64,000 nt of DNA from Symbiodinium natans (taxonomy: Eukaryota; Sar; Dinophyceae; Suessiales; Symbiodiniaceae), in contig CAJNDS010002558.1 of assembly GCA_905221605.1 (NCBI GenBank), positions 267,922 to 331,921 on the forward strand. The letters run 5' to 3'. Below, in pieces: positions 47,915 through 59,773 of the stretch; position 1 is the first letter of the stretch, and each line of letters begins with the position of its first letter. Under the pieces are notes generated by a model that was not told where the DNA came from, ran no database searches, and saw only the letters and a program-made list of their open reading frames with translations. Position numbers and translations under genes: made by a program.

Positions 47915-48411
47915 GTTTAGGGTTTAGGGCTTAGGGTTTAGGGTTTAGGGTTTAGGGTTTAGGGTTTAGGGTTTAGGGGTTTTAGGGTTTAGGGGTTTAG
48001 GGTTTAGGTTTAGGGTTTAGGGTTTAGGTTTAGGGGGGTTTAGGGTTTAGGGTTTAGGGTTTAGGGTTTAGGGTTTAGGGGTTTAGGGGTTTAGGGGTTT
48101 AGGGTTTAGGGGTTTAGGGGTTTAGGGTTTAGTTTAGGGTTTAGTTTAGGGTTTAGGGGTTTAGGGTTTAGGGTTTAGGGGTTTAGGGTTTAGGGTTTAG
48201 GGTTTAGGGGTTTAGGGTTTAGGGTTTAGGGTTAGGGTTTAGGGTTTAGGGTTTTTAGGGGTTTAGGGTTTAGGGTTTAGGGTTTAGGGGTTTAGGGGTT
48301 TAGGGGTTTAGGGTTTAGGGTTTAGGGTTTAGGGTTTAGGGGTTTAGGGGTTTAGGGGTTTAGGGGTTTAGGGTTAAGGGTTAGGGTTTAGGGATTAGGG
48401 TTTAGGGTGTT
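47915..48411 (+). repeat. Long mixed TTTAGGG / TTTAGGGG array
   Basis: About 500 bp in which 7-mers and 8-mers are interleaved, with a few TTAGGG slips. Confidence 0.9.
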
Positions 48412-49206
48412 TACGAGGGCTCATACGCTGCCTATTGGGGCAAACAGACGATGTCTGGGATCTTGAGCCTAGACTCCTGAGCCCAAACTCCCAAACCCTC
48501 ACGCCCCCTAGTACCCTGAAAATTCCGAGCCATAAATACCCTACGCGTGTTCTGAGCCCTTTAAACCTGAGCCTTACGAACAAGCCCTAGAACCCTACGC
48601 CTCAGACGCTATACATCCTAAACCCCACGAACCTGAAATCTCATAATTACCCTAAACCCTAAACCCTAAACTCACGCCCCAAACCCCAAAAACCCAACAC
48701 CCTAAACTTCAGGCGCCTAAGCTTCACACCCCTAAACCCTAAACCCGAAACCCGAAACCCTATCCCCCAAGCCCGAAACGTTCAAATCCGGGCTCCGTAG
48801 ACGCAGGAGATGCGGATGATGTCGAAGTCGAAGGTCAACAACCTGGGGTTTAGGGTTTAGGGTCGAGGGTCTAGGGTCTATACATGGTTTATAGGGTTTA
48901 GGGTATAGGGCTTAGGCTGGTGGTGGCTTTTGATGCTTCTCAGCGTCTTTGAAGGAAGCTAGGGTTTAGGGTTAGGGTTTGCGGTCTAGGGTCCGGGGTT
49001 GGGGGTTTATGAGGTGTAGGGTATGAAGTTTAGGTTCAAAGCGGTTTCTCAGCCGCTGCGTTTTTGAGGTTTAGCAATCAGGCCAGAATTGCCAAAACCG
49101 CAGAAACCATGTGAAACGATAGGCAAAACCCCAAAAATATGAATTTTGCAAGACTTTTGGGAGAACAGGAACACCGACAACCAACCAAATCAACACAGAA
49201 AGCCCA

Positions 49207-49397
49207 GAAAACCAATTTCCACAAAACCAAAAAAACCAATACCAAGAAAACCAAAAGAATCAAAAAAACCAATTTTCCGGGACTCTGTGAAAGCTGTGGA
49301 AATAAAGCTTACGAATCAAAAGTCCCGGAAAATTGGTTGTTTTGGTATTTTTGATTTTTTTGGTATTGGTTTTTTTGGTTTTGGGGAATTGGTTTTT
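49207..49397. mobile_element. Long inverted repeat (hairpin) of about 76-bp arms
   Basis: Left arm 49207-49283 (A/C-rich, ends TTTTCCGGGAC) and right arm 49322-49397 (starts GTCCCGGAAAATTGG) are reverse complements with a few mismatches, around a 38-bp loop. The AACCA/TTGGT-rich composition is unlike the surroundings. The small frames over it are by-products. Confidence 0.8.
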
Positions 49398-51457
49398 GCA
49401 AAGTACTATGATTATTAGGGGTGTGAACACATGAACGAAACAACCTCATGAATGCACTACGTTATGATATTATATATTGTACGCCGTGCGTTTCACTCAC
49501 CCGTAAAACAATGTTATTAACGTGTGCTCTTCATGGACGGACTCTTGGGCAGCTAAGGTCTCCACGGCTGGACAGGTAATTTAGTACTAACTCCCTCACC
49601 TTGTTTAGCCATCGCACCTTGAGACCCTGTTAACACCTGGTCTGGATAACACTACACAACCCAAGATGGGAAGTCTCTTCACAGAACGCACTCTCGGGAC
49701 AGCTCTTTGAACGAGCAGCAGACGCGAAACTTGTTGAAGACGCAGTCGCCGAAATGCTTCGGTCGTGGAAATATCACAATAGTTGACTTCAAGAACATGG
49801 CCCGAGTTAGCTAGGCCAATGGCCTGACTTTTCGTCATTGCTTAGGCAGAAGCACCGATGATTCAGCGTGGAAGGTTTGCAAAAGGAACGTACGCTTCGT
49901 ATACCCTCGCAAAATGTAGTTTGGTACTTATCTCTTAAATATAGCACAAATATCGCGTCTCAGCACGAGATATGGGACTTGAAGGCTTTTAGATTGTTTT
50001 TCGCGGGAAGTCACTGCAGTAAAACCCCAAAAACGCAGTGGCTGAGTTCCCGCCTTGAACCGAAGTTTAGGCTGCTTTTGGGGCTTCTCAGCGTCTAAAG
50101 GAACTCTAGGTTGAGGGTTTTTCGGGTTTAGGCTAAAGGAACCCTCTGCCCTAGTCGAAAAATTTTGAAATCTCATCCGCAGACAGAGTTTGGGTGTGGG
50201 GTTTGGGGAAGTGTCAGAGGTTGCTCTGAATTTGGGCCCCTTGTGCGGAGGGGGGCGGGGCGGGGGGAGGCTCTTTTTTTGAACAAACCCTCAGCCCTGA
50301 ACCCTCAACCCTAAACCCTAAACCCTAAACCCTAAACCCTAAACCCTAAACCCTAAACCCTAAACCCTACAAGACGGCCGCATGTGGAGCAAATTTCGTT
50401 CGGGGTAGATTTAGGGTTTGGAGGTTTGGAGCTCATGGGTCGGGTTGAGAACTCAGAGCAAAACGACATCTCTCAAACAAAGTCAAGCAAAAACTGCAAC
50501 ACCCTAAACCCTAAACCCTAAACCCTAAACCCTAAACCCCTAAACGCTAAACTTTTCAACCCTTGAACCCCCAGAACCCCAAACCCCTACACTATCAGAC
50601 ACCACCGCCCCCCACGCGAAAGAAAAGGGACCCCTTCAATTCTCCAGCATCCAACCCCTCAAGCCCAAAACCCCAAACCCTCAGCCCCAAACCCTAAACC
50701 CCAAACCCCAAACCCTAAACCCCAAACCCTAAACCCCAAACCCCAAAGCCCAAACCCCAAACCCGAAACCCGAATCCAGAAAAAACCCGAAACCCGAAAC
50801 CCTAAACCCTAAACCCTGAACCCAAAACCCAAACCAGGGCGCTGCGTGAGCTGTATCAGGTCATGCACCGGCGGTACCCAGTTCACCGAGAGCTGCCGAA
50901 TCGACCCTAGTGCCTGGACCGCCATGACCTTGGGGTTTAGGGTTTAGGGTTTAGGGTTTAGGGTTTAGGGTTTAGGGTTTAGGGCTTAGGGCTTAGGGCT
51001 TTAGGATTTCGGGTTTCGGGGGGAGGGGGGGGGGGGTTGTGCTTCAGGTTTAAGGCGCTACTGGGGAGGCCTCCCAAGTGCCGAGATAGTCCAGATAGCG
51101 TTGCAAATTGAACCCTAGACACAAAACCTTAAACCCTAAACCGGCAATGGCACCGCTGTCCCTGTGCGGGATTTTCGGTACTTCTCAAAAATACCAAAAC
51201 CTCAACAAAAGAAAAGTTTTGGTGTCCCTGTCGAATGCTTCATGCCTACTGTTCAGAAGCACCCCAATGGGGACCCTGATTTAGAGAACGACCGCCCCGC
51301 CCCTGACGTGAATCAAACCCTTCTAGGGTGTTGGACCCTAATTGAGAAAGGGTTTCGGGGAGCATGTATGAACCGTAAACCCTGTTACTCTAACGCATAT
51401 GAATCATGAACCCTGAATAGGGTTTAGGGGAGCCCGGATGAATCATACGCCCTTTTA
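49398..51457. other. Unique DNA with telomere tracts, no gene seen
   Basis: 49400-50180 is one of the longest stretches without telomere repeats. Its frames (49605-49838 minus, 49868-50098 plus) lack protein features. Telomere tracts then occur at 50300-50368, 50500-50540, 50690-50815 and 50937-50985. An imperfect direct repeat of about 65 bp (CATATGAATCATGAACCC near 51400 and 51466) precedes the next frame. Confidence 0.6.
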
Positions 51458-51928
51458 CTAGAACCCGTATGAATCATGAACCCTTTCAGGGTTCATGTCC
51501 TCTCCAAGGTAGCAGCAATCAAGAGATGAAGTCAAGAAGGCCCATGTGACTGCCAAGGATATCCCGGTTATCACCATCCCGTGGGAGTCCATCTTCTCCT
51601 GCTTGAACTTTCTGTCCTCCGAGAGATTCAACCAGTACTCGTCCTGCGACCCTGTGTACAGGATGTTCAGGTCAGCTTTCACGGGAACGGCGCCCGTCTT
51701 CGAATCCTTCTTTATCTCCCTTGTTTTTAGGTTCACCACAGCGGCACCGTGCACGAGGTTCGATGCCATCGCGCAGACCTTGAGGGCAGGTGGCAACAGC
51801 AGCTGATGTGACACTCGATAGCCCACGGTGTGCAGTATCGGCTCCTTGATGTTCAAGTACTCCAACTTCGGCTTCTTTCCCCCACTGCTGGCGTCGAACC
51901 TCGCCCTCTCCTGACGGATCCTGTTCAT
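51458..51928 (-). CDS. Hypothetical protein or exon fragment
   Basis: A 156-residue minus-strand frame in otherwise repeat-filled DNA; it contains no telomere repeat. The sequence has normal protein composition: an N-terminal charged segment (MNRIRQERARF...GGKKPKLEYLNIKEP), then alternating strands (VSHQLLLPPALKV, AAVVNLKTREIKK, VKADLNILYTGSQDEYWLNL) and a final hydrophobic MVITGISLAVTWAFL. I do not recognise a family. The last 25 residues after about 51540 may be intronic or off-gene, because the region beyond overlaps a direct repeat. It may be one exon of a larger gene or a pseudogene piece. Confidence 0.4.
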   Translation of the reverse strand: MNRIRQERARFDASSGGKKPKLEYLNIKEPILHTVGYRVSHQLLLPPALKVCAMASNLVHGAAVVNLKTREIKKDSKTGAVPVKADLNILYTGSQDEYWLNLSEDRKFKQEKMDSHGMVITGISLAVTWAFLTSSLDCCYLGEDMNPERVHDSYGF

Positions 51929-52671
51929 GCACGTAGTGAGTTTTACAGTGGTTCAGGATTTAGGGTTTAGGGTCTAGGGACCCTGTACTCTAAACCCTAA
52001 ACCCTCAACCCTCAAGACAAAACAAGTACAAATTGGATGTGGTGTAGGGGAAGCCCTGAACCCTTAAACCCTAATGCGGCTCGTCCTAAACCAGAACCCT
52101 AAAGCCAGTAACCCCGCACCCTGGTGCGGAACCGAAGATGCTAGGTTTGACATTTTGAGGCTTGGGGGCTGTCAGGGTTTGCAGGGTGCAGGGTGTAAAG
52201 GGTTTAAGGGCTAAGTCAATTTGGCTTCAAACTCCTAAGCCGTAAGCCCCTCAACCCTGATCTGTCGTTAAGGGAAAGGAGCTTTTAAGTTCAGGACGCC
52301 TAGGCCCTAAACCCCCAACTACTCAGAGTCAGTCCAGGTCCCCGCAGTATCCCCTTTCTACCACAGTGGCCGTACCCCTAAACCCTAAACCCTAAACCCT
52401 AAACCCTAAACCCTAAACCCTATAAACCCTAAACCCTAAATTCTCCGCCGCCCTGGCTCCCAAGCGCGATCCTACGCGAAAGCGCAGGCTTTACACGGTT
52501 TCGGCTCTTTCCGGTTTTGGCTTTAGGATTTAGGGTGTAGGGTGCTCCGAATCCCTAAATTAAGCCCTAACCCCCCCACACCAAAACCGGACGCTGTTTT
52601 GGCTTTATAGGGTTTAGGGTGTAGGCTCCTCCGCATCCTAAACCCAAAATCCTAAACCCCAAACCCTAAAT

Positions 52672-52771
52672 GCCTAAACCCTAAACCCTAAACCCTAAAC
52701 CCTAAACCCTAAACCCTAAACCCTAAACCCTAAACCCTAAACCCTAAACCCTAAACCCTAAACCCTAAACC
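52672..52771 (-). repeat. CCCTAAA array
   Basis: About 14 perfect units. Confidence 0.9.
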
Positions 52772-53016
52772 CCAAAGCAAACCGGACGTAAACAGCATTG
52801 CTTCCGGGGCACCATCTGGCTTCCGATGGCCGCCACGGTGAGGATGCTCAAGCTTTGCCTCTAGGATGGCCCTCATTTAGGGTTTAGGGTTTAGGGTTTA
52901 GGGTTAACGATCCTCTTAAAACCCAACAAGGGAAAATTAGAACATGTCCCGCAAGGGCCGACCGAGTTGCTGATTCAGATCTGCGTTGATCGATGAGAGG
53001 AGCACGATGAGAATCA

Positions 53017-53119
53017 GCCTGCGGAAGGTGGGTTGGGTTTAGGGTTTAGGGTTTAGGGTTTGGGGTTTGGGGTTTAGGGTTTAGGGTTTAGGGTGCCTAC
53101 GGAAGGTGGGTTGGGTTTA
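53017..53119. repeat. Telomere tract flanked by a 25-bp duplication
   Basis: The 25 bp GCCT(G/A)CGGAAGG...GGGTTTA occur at 53017-53041 and 53095-53119 with one mismatch. Only TTTAGGG/TTTGGGG units lie between. Confidence 0.8.
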
Positions 53120-53477
53120 ATTCTGGGGGGGTTAATTAAGGGGTTTCTCGGGCTTCGCAGGGTTTATAGGGTTTGTGGGGTTTAAAGGGTTTAATCATAG
53201 GGATTGTCGACTGTTTTAGGACTCAAAATTTAAGGGGTCGGCCCCCCTTCGACTTGGGTTTTCGACTTGGGGTTTCGGGTTTAGGGTTTGATGAGGATGT
53301 CCGAGCCCTGAATCGGTTGTCTCGGGCTGGAGAAGGGCTTGTGCTTTAGGATGGAGGGTTTAGTATTTGCGGGGCACCCAAATGCTCATTATAAACCTCA
53401 AACCCGAAAACCCTGAAGCCCTAACCAACACACACAAGCCCTAAACCCCAAAACATAAACAGGGTTCAAGGCTCTCC

Positions 53478-53608
53478 AACCCTAAACCCTAAACCCTAAA
53501 CCCTAAGCCCTAAGCCCTAAGCCCTAAGCCCTAAGCCCTAAGCCCTAAGCCCTAAGCCCTAAGCCCTAAGCCCTAAGCCCTAAGCCCTAAGCCCTAAGCC
53601 CTAAACTC
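53478..53608 (-). repeat. CCCTAAG (TTAGGGC) variant array
   Basis: Three CCCTAAA units, then about 15 CCCTAAG units. Confidence 0.9.
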
Positions 53609-53880
53609 AAACCCTATCACAGGGCTGACAAGGATTGAGGGTTTGGGGTTGAGGGCTTAGGGTTGAGGGCTTACGGGGATTTAAGGTTGAGGGTTTACAG
53701 GGTATCGGGCTTAGGGTGATCTAGGATTGTTTAGAGGGCTTAATGAGCAAGAAGGGCGGGGGGTCCCAGCCGGGGGGCACTGCCACAACTGCCAAAATAG
53801 TCGCTGGCAGCGCGTCTGCTGTCTGGCAAGGCGTGCCTCGAGAATCATGGGTTCTGGGGGCTTTTGGGATGTAGGGTTGC

Positions 53881-53890
53881 TTGCTCTCTC

Positions 53891-53970
<80 letters not shown>
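53881..53970. repeat. CT microsatellite
   Basis: About 45 CT units with a few interruptions. Confidence 0.95.
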
Positions 53971-53973
<3 letters not shown>

Positions 53974-55370
53974 TACCTAAACCCTCAACCCTCAACCCGA
54001 AACCATGAAACCCTGAACCTCAACCCTAGACCCTAAACTTTCACCCACGGGGGGCTCGGAGTGACTTCAGGTTGAGAGTGCAACGTGTATAGGGCTTTGG
54101 GCAGAGAGACAGTCCTCAAAGGTACGCCCAAACCAGAAGCTCAGAACCCAACATAGGGGACCGATTTAGATTCTCAAACAGTAGGAGTCCCTTGTAAGAA
54201 GGCTAGCAATAAGGTACCCCTATATAATTCCGGAAACCCCCATGTAGGGGTTGAGGTTAGAGTTCGGGTTTAGGGTTTAGTCCCTACACCTGAACAACCC
54301 TAAACCCAAACCCTAAACCCTCAAACCCTAAACCCGAAACCCTAAATTCCCTTGTAAAGCACATGTTGGGAAACTGCAAGAGAGCAGCATGTGCCGTCTT
54401 CCAAGGCGAAGTGCCCGGTTTGGCAGTTGTTGCCTGGACGCGTGTTGTAAGGAAGCCTAAACCCTGAAAACCCGAAACCCGGAACCCCAAACCCCAAACC
54501 CTAAGCCCTAAACCCGAAACCCTAAACCCTAAACCCTAAACCCGACACCCTAAACCTTAAACCCTAAACTCAGGTCTAGTGTTTAGGGCTCACAGGCTTC
54601 GGGACTTAGGATGAGGTCGTCGGAGTGTTTTGGATTTTGGGAGGCTGGACTTGTCTGACTAAGCTCCTTGTACCCCTGGTCCCTGAGTAGGGTTAAGGGT
54701 TTAGGGTTTAGGGTTTAGGGTTTAGGGTTTAGGGTTTAGGGTTTAGGGTTTAGGGTCTAGGGTCTAGGGTCTAGGGTCTAGGGCATGGTCTCTTCATTAA
54801 ACTGCCCCTAAACCCTAAGCCCCATACTGTAAACCCTAGCGGGCTTCGGCGTCCGTGAATGCCAAAACCCTTAAACCCTAAACCCTAAACCCCAAACCCC
54901 AAACCCTTCACCCTAAACCCCAGACCCTAGTTTCAGATTGCAGGGCTGACTTGTCCCCCTCCATCCAAGCCCAAAACCTCCAACCCCCAAACACCAAAAC
55001 CCTATAACCCTAAACGACGTTTAGGGTTTAGGGTTTAGGGTTTAGGGCTTAGGGCTTATGGTTTAGGGTTGGCGTTTTGGAATGTGGGGTTTTGGGGCTT
55101 GTGGTTTTTGGGCTTGGGGTTTTTGGGCTTGGGGCCACAAGGATTAGAGCTGTGGGTTAGGGTTTGGGATTTGGGGTTTAGGGTTTGGGGTTTAACCGCC
55201 CAAACAACACCAGCCCCAAACATCGAAAAGCCTAGAGTTGGGAGCGTTCTCCTTTGTGCACGAGCACCCCGAAGGGGATATACTAGCAGTCCTCAACTGT
55301 GCGAACTAAGCTCAAAACCCTCTCAACACTACTCCTATAGACCCGAACTCTAAGCCCGAAGCCCTATTTA

Positions 55371-55596
55371 AACCCTAAACCCTACAAACCCTGTAAGCCC
55401 CAAACCCCTACAAACCCGAACCCTGAACCCTAAACCCTAAACCCTAAACCCTACACCCTGCACCCTAAACCCTAAACCCTAAACCCTAAACCCTAAACCC
55501 TAAACCCTAAACCCTAAACCCTAAACCCTACACCCTAAACCCTAAACCCTAAACCCTAAACCCTAAGCCCTAAACCCTAAACCCTAAACCCTAAAC
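55371..55596 (-). repeat. CCCTAAA array with CCCTACA and CCCTGCA variants
   Basis: About 30 units; variants are clustered at the left. Confidence 0.88.
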
Positions 55597-57745
55597 CGAC
55601 CTGAAGCTGGCCGCCCTCCAAACTTTGAAAAACAGCTGTTAACCCCGTACACCCTGGCAAACCCTAGGCTCTATACATCCTCCACCGTCCTACGCCCTAA
55701 ACATCCCCTGACCCTAAACCCTAAACCCTAAACCCTAAACCCTAAACCCTAAACCCTAAACCCTAAACCCTAAACCCTAAACCCTAAACCCTAAACACCC
55801 AGAAGCCCTGAACCCATAGGGCGAGTCGCACGCCATCCCCTCACGCCCGCTCGCACAGCCGCCCAGTTCCTCGGATTTCAAACGTGCTTCGACCCCAAAA
55901 TCCGGGTTTAGGGTTTAGGGTTTAGGGTTTGGGGTTTAGGGTTAAGGGTTAAGGGTTGAGGGTTAAGGGTTTAGGGTTTCGGTTTTGGGGTTTTGGGTTT
56001 TGGGTTTACGGTTGAGGTCGCAAAAGTGAGGCGCTAGAAGTCCATAAGATGAACTGCCTTCACTAAACCCTCAACCCTCAACCCTCAACCCTAAACCCTG
56101 AACCCTAAACCCTAAACCCTAAACCCTGAACCCTAAACCCTAAACCCTAAACCCTAAACCCTAAACCCGAAGGTGCCAGGGTGAGAGAGCTTGGGTGGCC
56201 CCTTGTGGGGACTTCAAGGGCATTCTCTTTAGGGTTGGTTTTGGGTTTTGGGGTTCAGGGTTGAGGGTTTAGGGTTTAGTGGTTTGGGGTTTAGTAAGGG
56301 CCGATATAGAACATGCTGCGAGGGTGCCATGGCGGGACACTGGCCCACGCCCCGGCAGCGTAGCACGGAGAAGTCGCATTGATTCGGTGAGGCGCTGGGG
56401 GTCCAGTATCCTGGCAATGGGAGTGTAGGGGGTTCGGCATCCCAAACCCTTATAAACTTATAAACCCCAAACCCTAAACCCTAACCTGCGGTCAGGGGGG
56501 TTTGCTCTAGATTAGAATCGGCGTTTTGCGACTAAAGATTGCAGAGGCTTGGGGTTTATGGTTTAGTGTCTTGGATTTACGGTCTAGGCGTCGGGTACAA
56601 GCTTGGTCATTGCAGGTGAGCTCCTACAAGCAAAGCCCGTCGCAAGCCCGTTTAGGGTTGAGTTTAGGGGTTTCGGGGTTTAAGGTTTGTAGGGTCTAAA
56701 CTTTAAACCCTCACCCTTAAACCTTAAGCATGTTTCAACCCGTGGCGTAAATTTGAACCCAAAATCCTTCAAACGCTTCCACAAGCTAGGGGCGGGTGGT
56801 GGACAGTATACCTATATAGGGATTATTCATGGGGGATGCTTTCGGTAGTCATGAAGGCCCCGAATTTCTCAAGTCTAAACCCTAAACATCCCTAAACCCA
56901 AAAACCCTAAAACCCTAAACCCTAAGACCCGAAATCCTAAAACCCTGAAACCCTATTCAGACCCTCAACCCCATAAACCCTGAGCCCTAAAACACCTGTA
57001 GAGCCCATGCCCTACGCCTCACGCAACTCGAGTCCTTCCCGCTGAGTGGGCAGACCGATCCCCATGGCACAGAAGAGGCCCTCCGGACAAGGCAAGCACC
57101 TGGGTGTTGGGCCATGCGAGCGTTTAGGGTTTAGGGTTTAGGGTATAGGGTTTCGGGTTTAGGGATTAGGCTTTGCAGTAGAAGGGCACGCTGTGTGTGG
57201 GCGATGTTTCGGGCTTAGGAGAGAAAGGTTTCCTTGGCTTAGGGTTGAGGGCTTGTCTGGGTTTAGGATTTAGGGTTTAGGGTTTAGGGGTTAGGGGGGG
57301 TTGTCTGGGTCTGGGGTATAGGCTTTTCCGGAATTGGGCTTAGGGCTTTAGAACTTATGTTGAGGGCAGTAGATGCAGGAAAGCTTGAACCCAAAAACAC
57401 GACAAGGGTACCATTGGGCTAAGTACCAAGAGCAAGGGTGCCCTTTTATTGGTTGGTTGCTTGATAAGGGAAACCAGAAACAAAACGTATTGTAAAGGGT
57501 ACCGCTGAAAAACCAAGACCCTTGGACCACTAAGAACCTAAACCCTAAAACCCTAAAACCCAAAACCCAAAACCCAAAACCCAAAACCCAAAACCCAAAA
57601 CCCTAAACCCTAAACCCTAAACCCTAAACCCTAAACCCAGTAAGGTGCAGCGGGGGCTCCCAGTGGCGTTGCACATGAAGGTGCCTGTCTGCCGGGACAT
57701 CCTTAACCGACCAAGCCTTGGAGCTCTTTCATGCTACACGTCCCA

Positions 57746-57856
57746 AGCCCTAAACCCTAGCCCTAAACCCTAAACCCTAAACCCTAAACCCTAAACCCTA
57801 AACCCTAAACCCTAAACCGTAAACCCTAAACCCTAAACCCTAAACCCTAAACCCTA
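57746..57856 (-). repeat. CCCTAAA array
   Basis: About 15 units with one CCGTAAA. Confidence 0.9.
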
Positions 57857-58131
57857 CAAGCTCTAGACCCTAACCCCTAAACCCTGACTCAAGGTGTACA
57901 AGAGGGTTTAGGACTGCATTGGTTTAGGGTTTAGGGTTTCGGGCTTAGGGTTTAGGGGTTTCGGGTTTAGGGTTTAGGGGTTTAGGGTTTAGGCTGTATA
58001 GGGGTTAGGGTTTAGGGTATCCCGGTGCTGGGACATGCCCTCACTTCACTTTGTCGGGTTTAGGGTTTAGGGTTTAGGGCTTAGGGTTTAGGGCTTGCGG
58101 TTTAGAACTTGGGGATTGTGCGCATAGGGTA

Positions 58132-58248
58132 CTTGGAGGTTGAGGGTACTTCTAACGGTACTTATAAGACCCCTAAGTCCACTAAGTGCTCTAAGTAGGT
58201 TCTCAATCGACTCATAACTGGATTCTAAGTACCCATGAACCTCCCAAG
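58132..58248. mobile_element. MITE-like repeat, family D, copy 2
   Basis: 117 bp: CTTGGAGGTTGAGGGTACTT on the left, AAGTACCCATGAACCTCCCAAG on the right. The interior shares TAAG...ACTAAGT words with other copies. Confidence 0.6.
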
Positions 58249-58696
58249 TATGTGCTCCGAATTTCAAGTGCAATCTGGACACCAAGTTCTGGGGGTGGCG
58301 CCCACCTCTAAACCCCGCATCCAATAAACATTGCTTAACTAAGCTACCCTGAGCCCGAAACTTCTCGAACATCTGAGCGCCAGGCGCTTTTAGCGCCTGG
58401 AGTTTGAGCTCTAAACCGCCCCAAACTGTAGACCCCCAAGCCCAAAGCCCTAGACCCCGCACCACAAGTCCCAAATCCTATACACCCCCCCCATCCCGAA
58501 TCCCCCTAAAGCACTACACCCTAAACCCTAAACCCTAAACCCTAGCCCTAAACCCTAAACCCCCATAAACCCTAAACCCTGAACCCTACAAAACCCCCCA
58601 AATCCCCGCCTTCTGCACACTTGCAGTCTGACTCGAACTCGCTGCCACGCTCCTCTGTGACTCGGTTCTTCTGACATCCTTTGCTGTGGCCCAAGG

Positions 58697-58770
58697 ATAG
58701 GGTTTCGGGTTTCGGGTTTCGGGTTTCGGGTTTCGGGTTTCGGGTTTCGGGTTTAGGGTTTAGGGTTTAG
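58697..58770 (+). repeat. TTTCGGG variant array
   Basis: About eight TTTCGGG units followed by three TTTAGGG units. Confidence 0.9.
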
Positions 58771-58927
58771 GGATGAATTGCAGTCCGCTCCTGTAGAAGA
58801 GGAGAGTTGTCGAACAGTTCCATGACTACATGCTTGCGGGTTTAGGGTTTAGGGCTGAGGGTGGCACTTTGTTTCTTGCATTGTATAAGGGATCTTGGCC
58901 GCAAGAAAAGGAAATAAGAGGTTACTA

Positions 58928-59063
58928 CTTGAAAATTCATGGTACTTATTCACCAATTCGAACTGTACCTAGAACTGTACTTAAAGCCTGTCAGGGCAAT
59001 TCAGGGGCTTATGCGTGGGCTATAAGCACTAGAAGTGGTTAATAAGTATCATGAACCTCCAAG
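58928..59063. mobile_element. MITE-like repeat, family D, copy 3
   Basis: 136 bp: CTTGAAAATTCATGGTACTT on the left, AAGTATCATGAACCTCCAAG on the right, with GAACTGTAC repeated inside. Confidence 0.7.
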
Positions 59064-59276
59064 TACTGAACATCCGAGCTGCCACCTCCCCGCCCCCCTC
59101 CCCCTCTCCACCCCGAGTATTGAAGATCAACTACAGCGAACTCATAGTACAGATGGGGAAATTCTGAACCCAAAGCCCTACACCCTAGGTAAAGGGCTGA
59201 ATATTGAGAACAATGTGATTTAGCCCCTGGCAGCACAAGACAAGACAACACCACGCTCCTTTTCGAAGTGGGTGGT

Positions 59277-59422
59277 TGCCAAAATTATGATCCCTTTTGG
59301 GGTACCCTAGTTTAGGGTTTAGGGTTTAGGGTTTAGGGTTTAGGGTTTAGGGTTTAGGGTTTAGGGTGTAGGGTTTAGGGCCGCATTATAATAGGGAGCC
59401 AAAAGGGACCAGAATTTTGACA
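59277..59422. mobile_element. MITE-like repeat, family F, containing a telomere array
   Basis: The left arm GCCAAAATTATGATCCCTTT (59278-) and the right arm AAAGGGACCAGAATTTTGAC (to 59421) are inverted repeats. A TTTAGGG array (59309-59380) fills the centre. Confidence 0.65.
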
Positions 59423-59773
59423 CCCCAGTAGTGACTGGGGATGCCCAGCGTCCGATGCACGCCGTAGCCTCCGACAGCGGCGCGTAGGTTCCTCAAAGTG
59501 GGGTTTAGGGTTTAGGGTTTAGGGTTTAGGGTTTAGGGTTTAGGGTTTAGGGTTTAGCGCTTTGGGTTTGAGGGTTTAGGGCTTGGGGTTTAGGGTTTAG
59601 GGCTCCAGGGCTTTAAGGCTTGAGGTTTAGAGCTGATTCTTTAGGGTTTGAGGTTTGGGGATTGAAGCTTATGGTTGCGGCTTTCGGCTTCAGGGCTGAT
59701 GTTTAGGGTTCGGTGATTGAAGCTTTCAGGCTTCAGGTTTGCTTGGGGGTTGGGGTTTCGAGTTTTCAAGTTA

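Larger units (their letters stand above)
44575..49206. repeat. Interstitial telomere-repeat region, right block 3
   Basis: No supportable gene. Telomere tracts at 44745-44899, 45137-45205, 45297-45364, 45540-45590, 46013-46082, 46198-46243, 46480-46552, 47745-47820 and 47915-48411 (long, mixed TTTAGGG/TTTAGGGG), plus MITE families G/A (45695-45966) and B (46297-46394). Small frames (46633-46839 minus, 48395-48583 minus, 49078-49272 minus) are repeat-derived or featureless. Confidence 0.78.
51929..57399. repeat. Interstitial telomere-repeat region, right block 4
   Basis: No supportable gene. Telomere tracts at 52378-52440, 52672-52771, 53042-53094 (duplicated flanks), 53478-53608 (TTAGGGC variant), 54695-54780 (ending in TCTAGGG units), 55371-55596, 55707-55796 and 56090-56165, a CT microsatellite at 53881-53970, and a palindromic spacer near 54165-54250. 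Frames at 53711-54008 translate the CT repeat. Confidence 0.78.
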
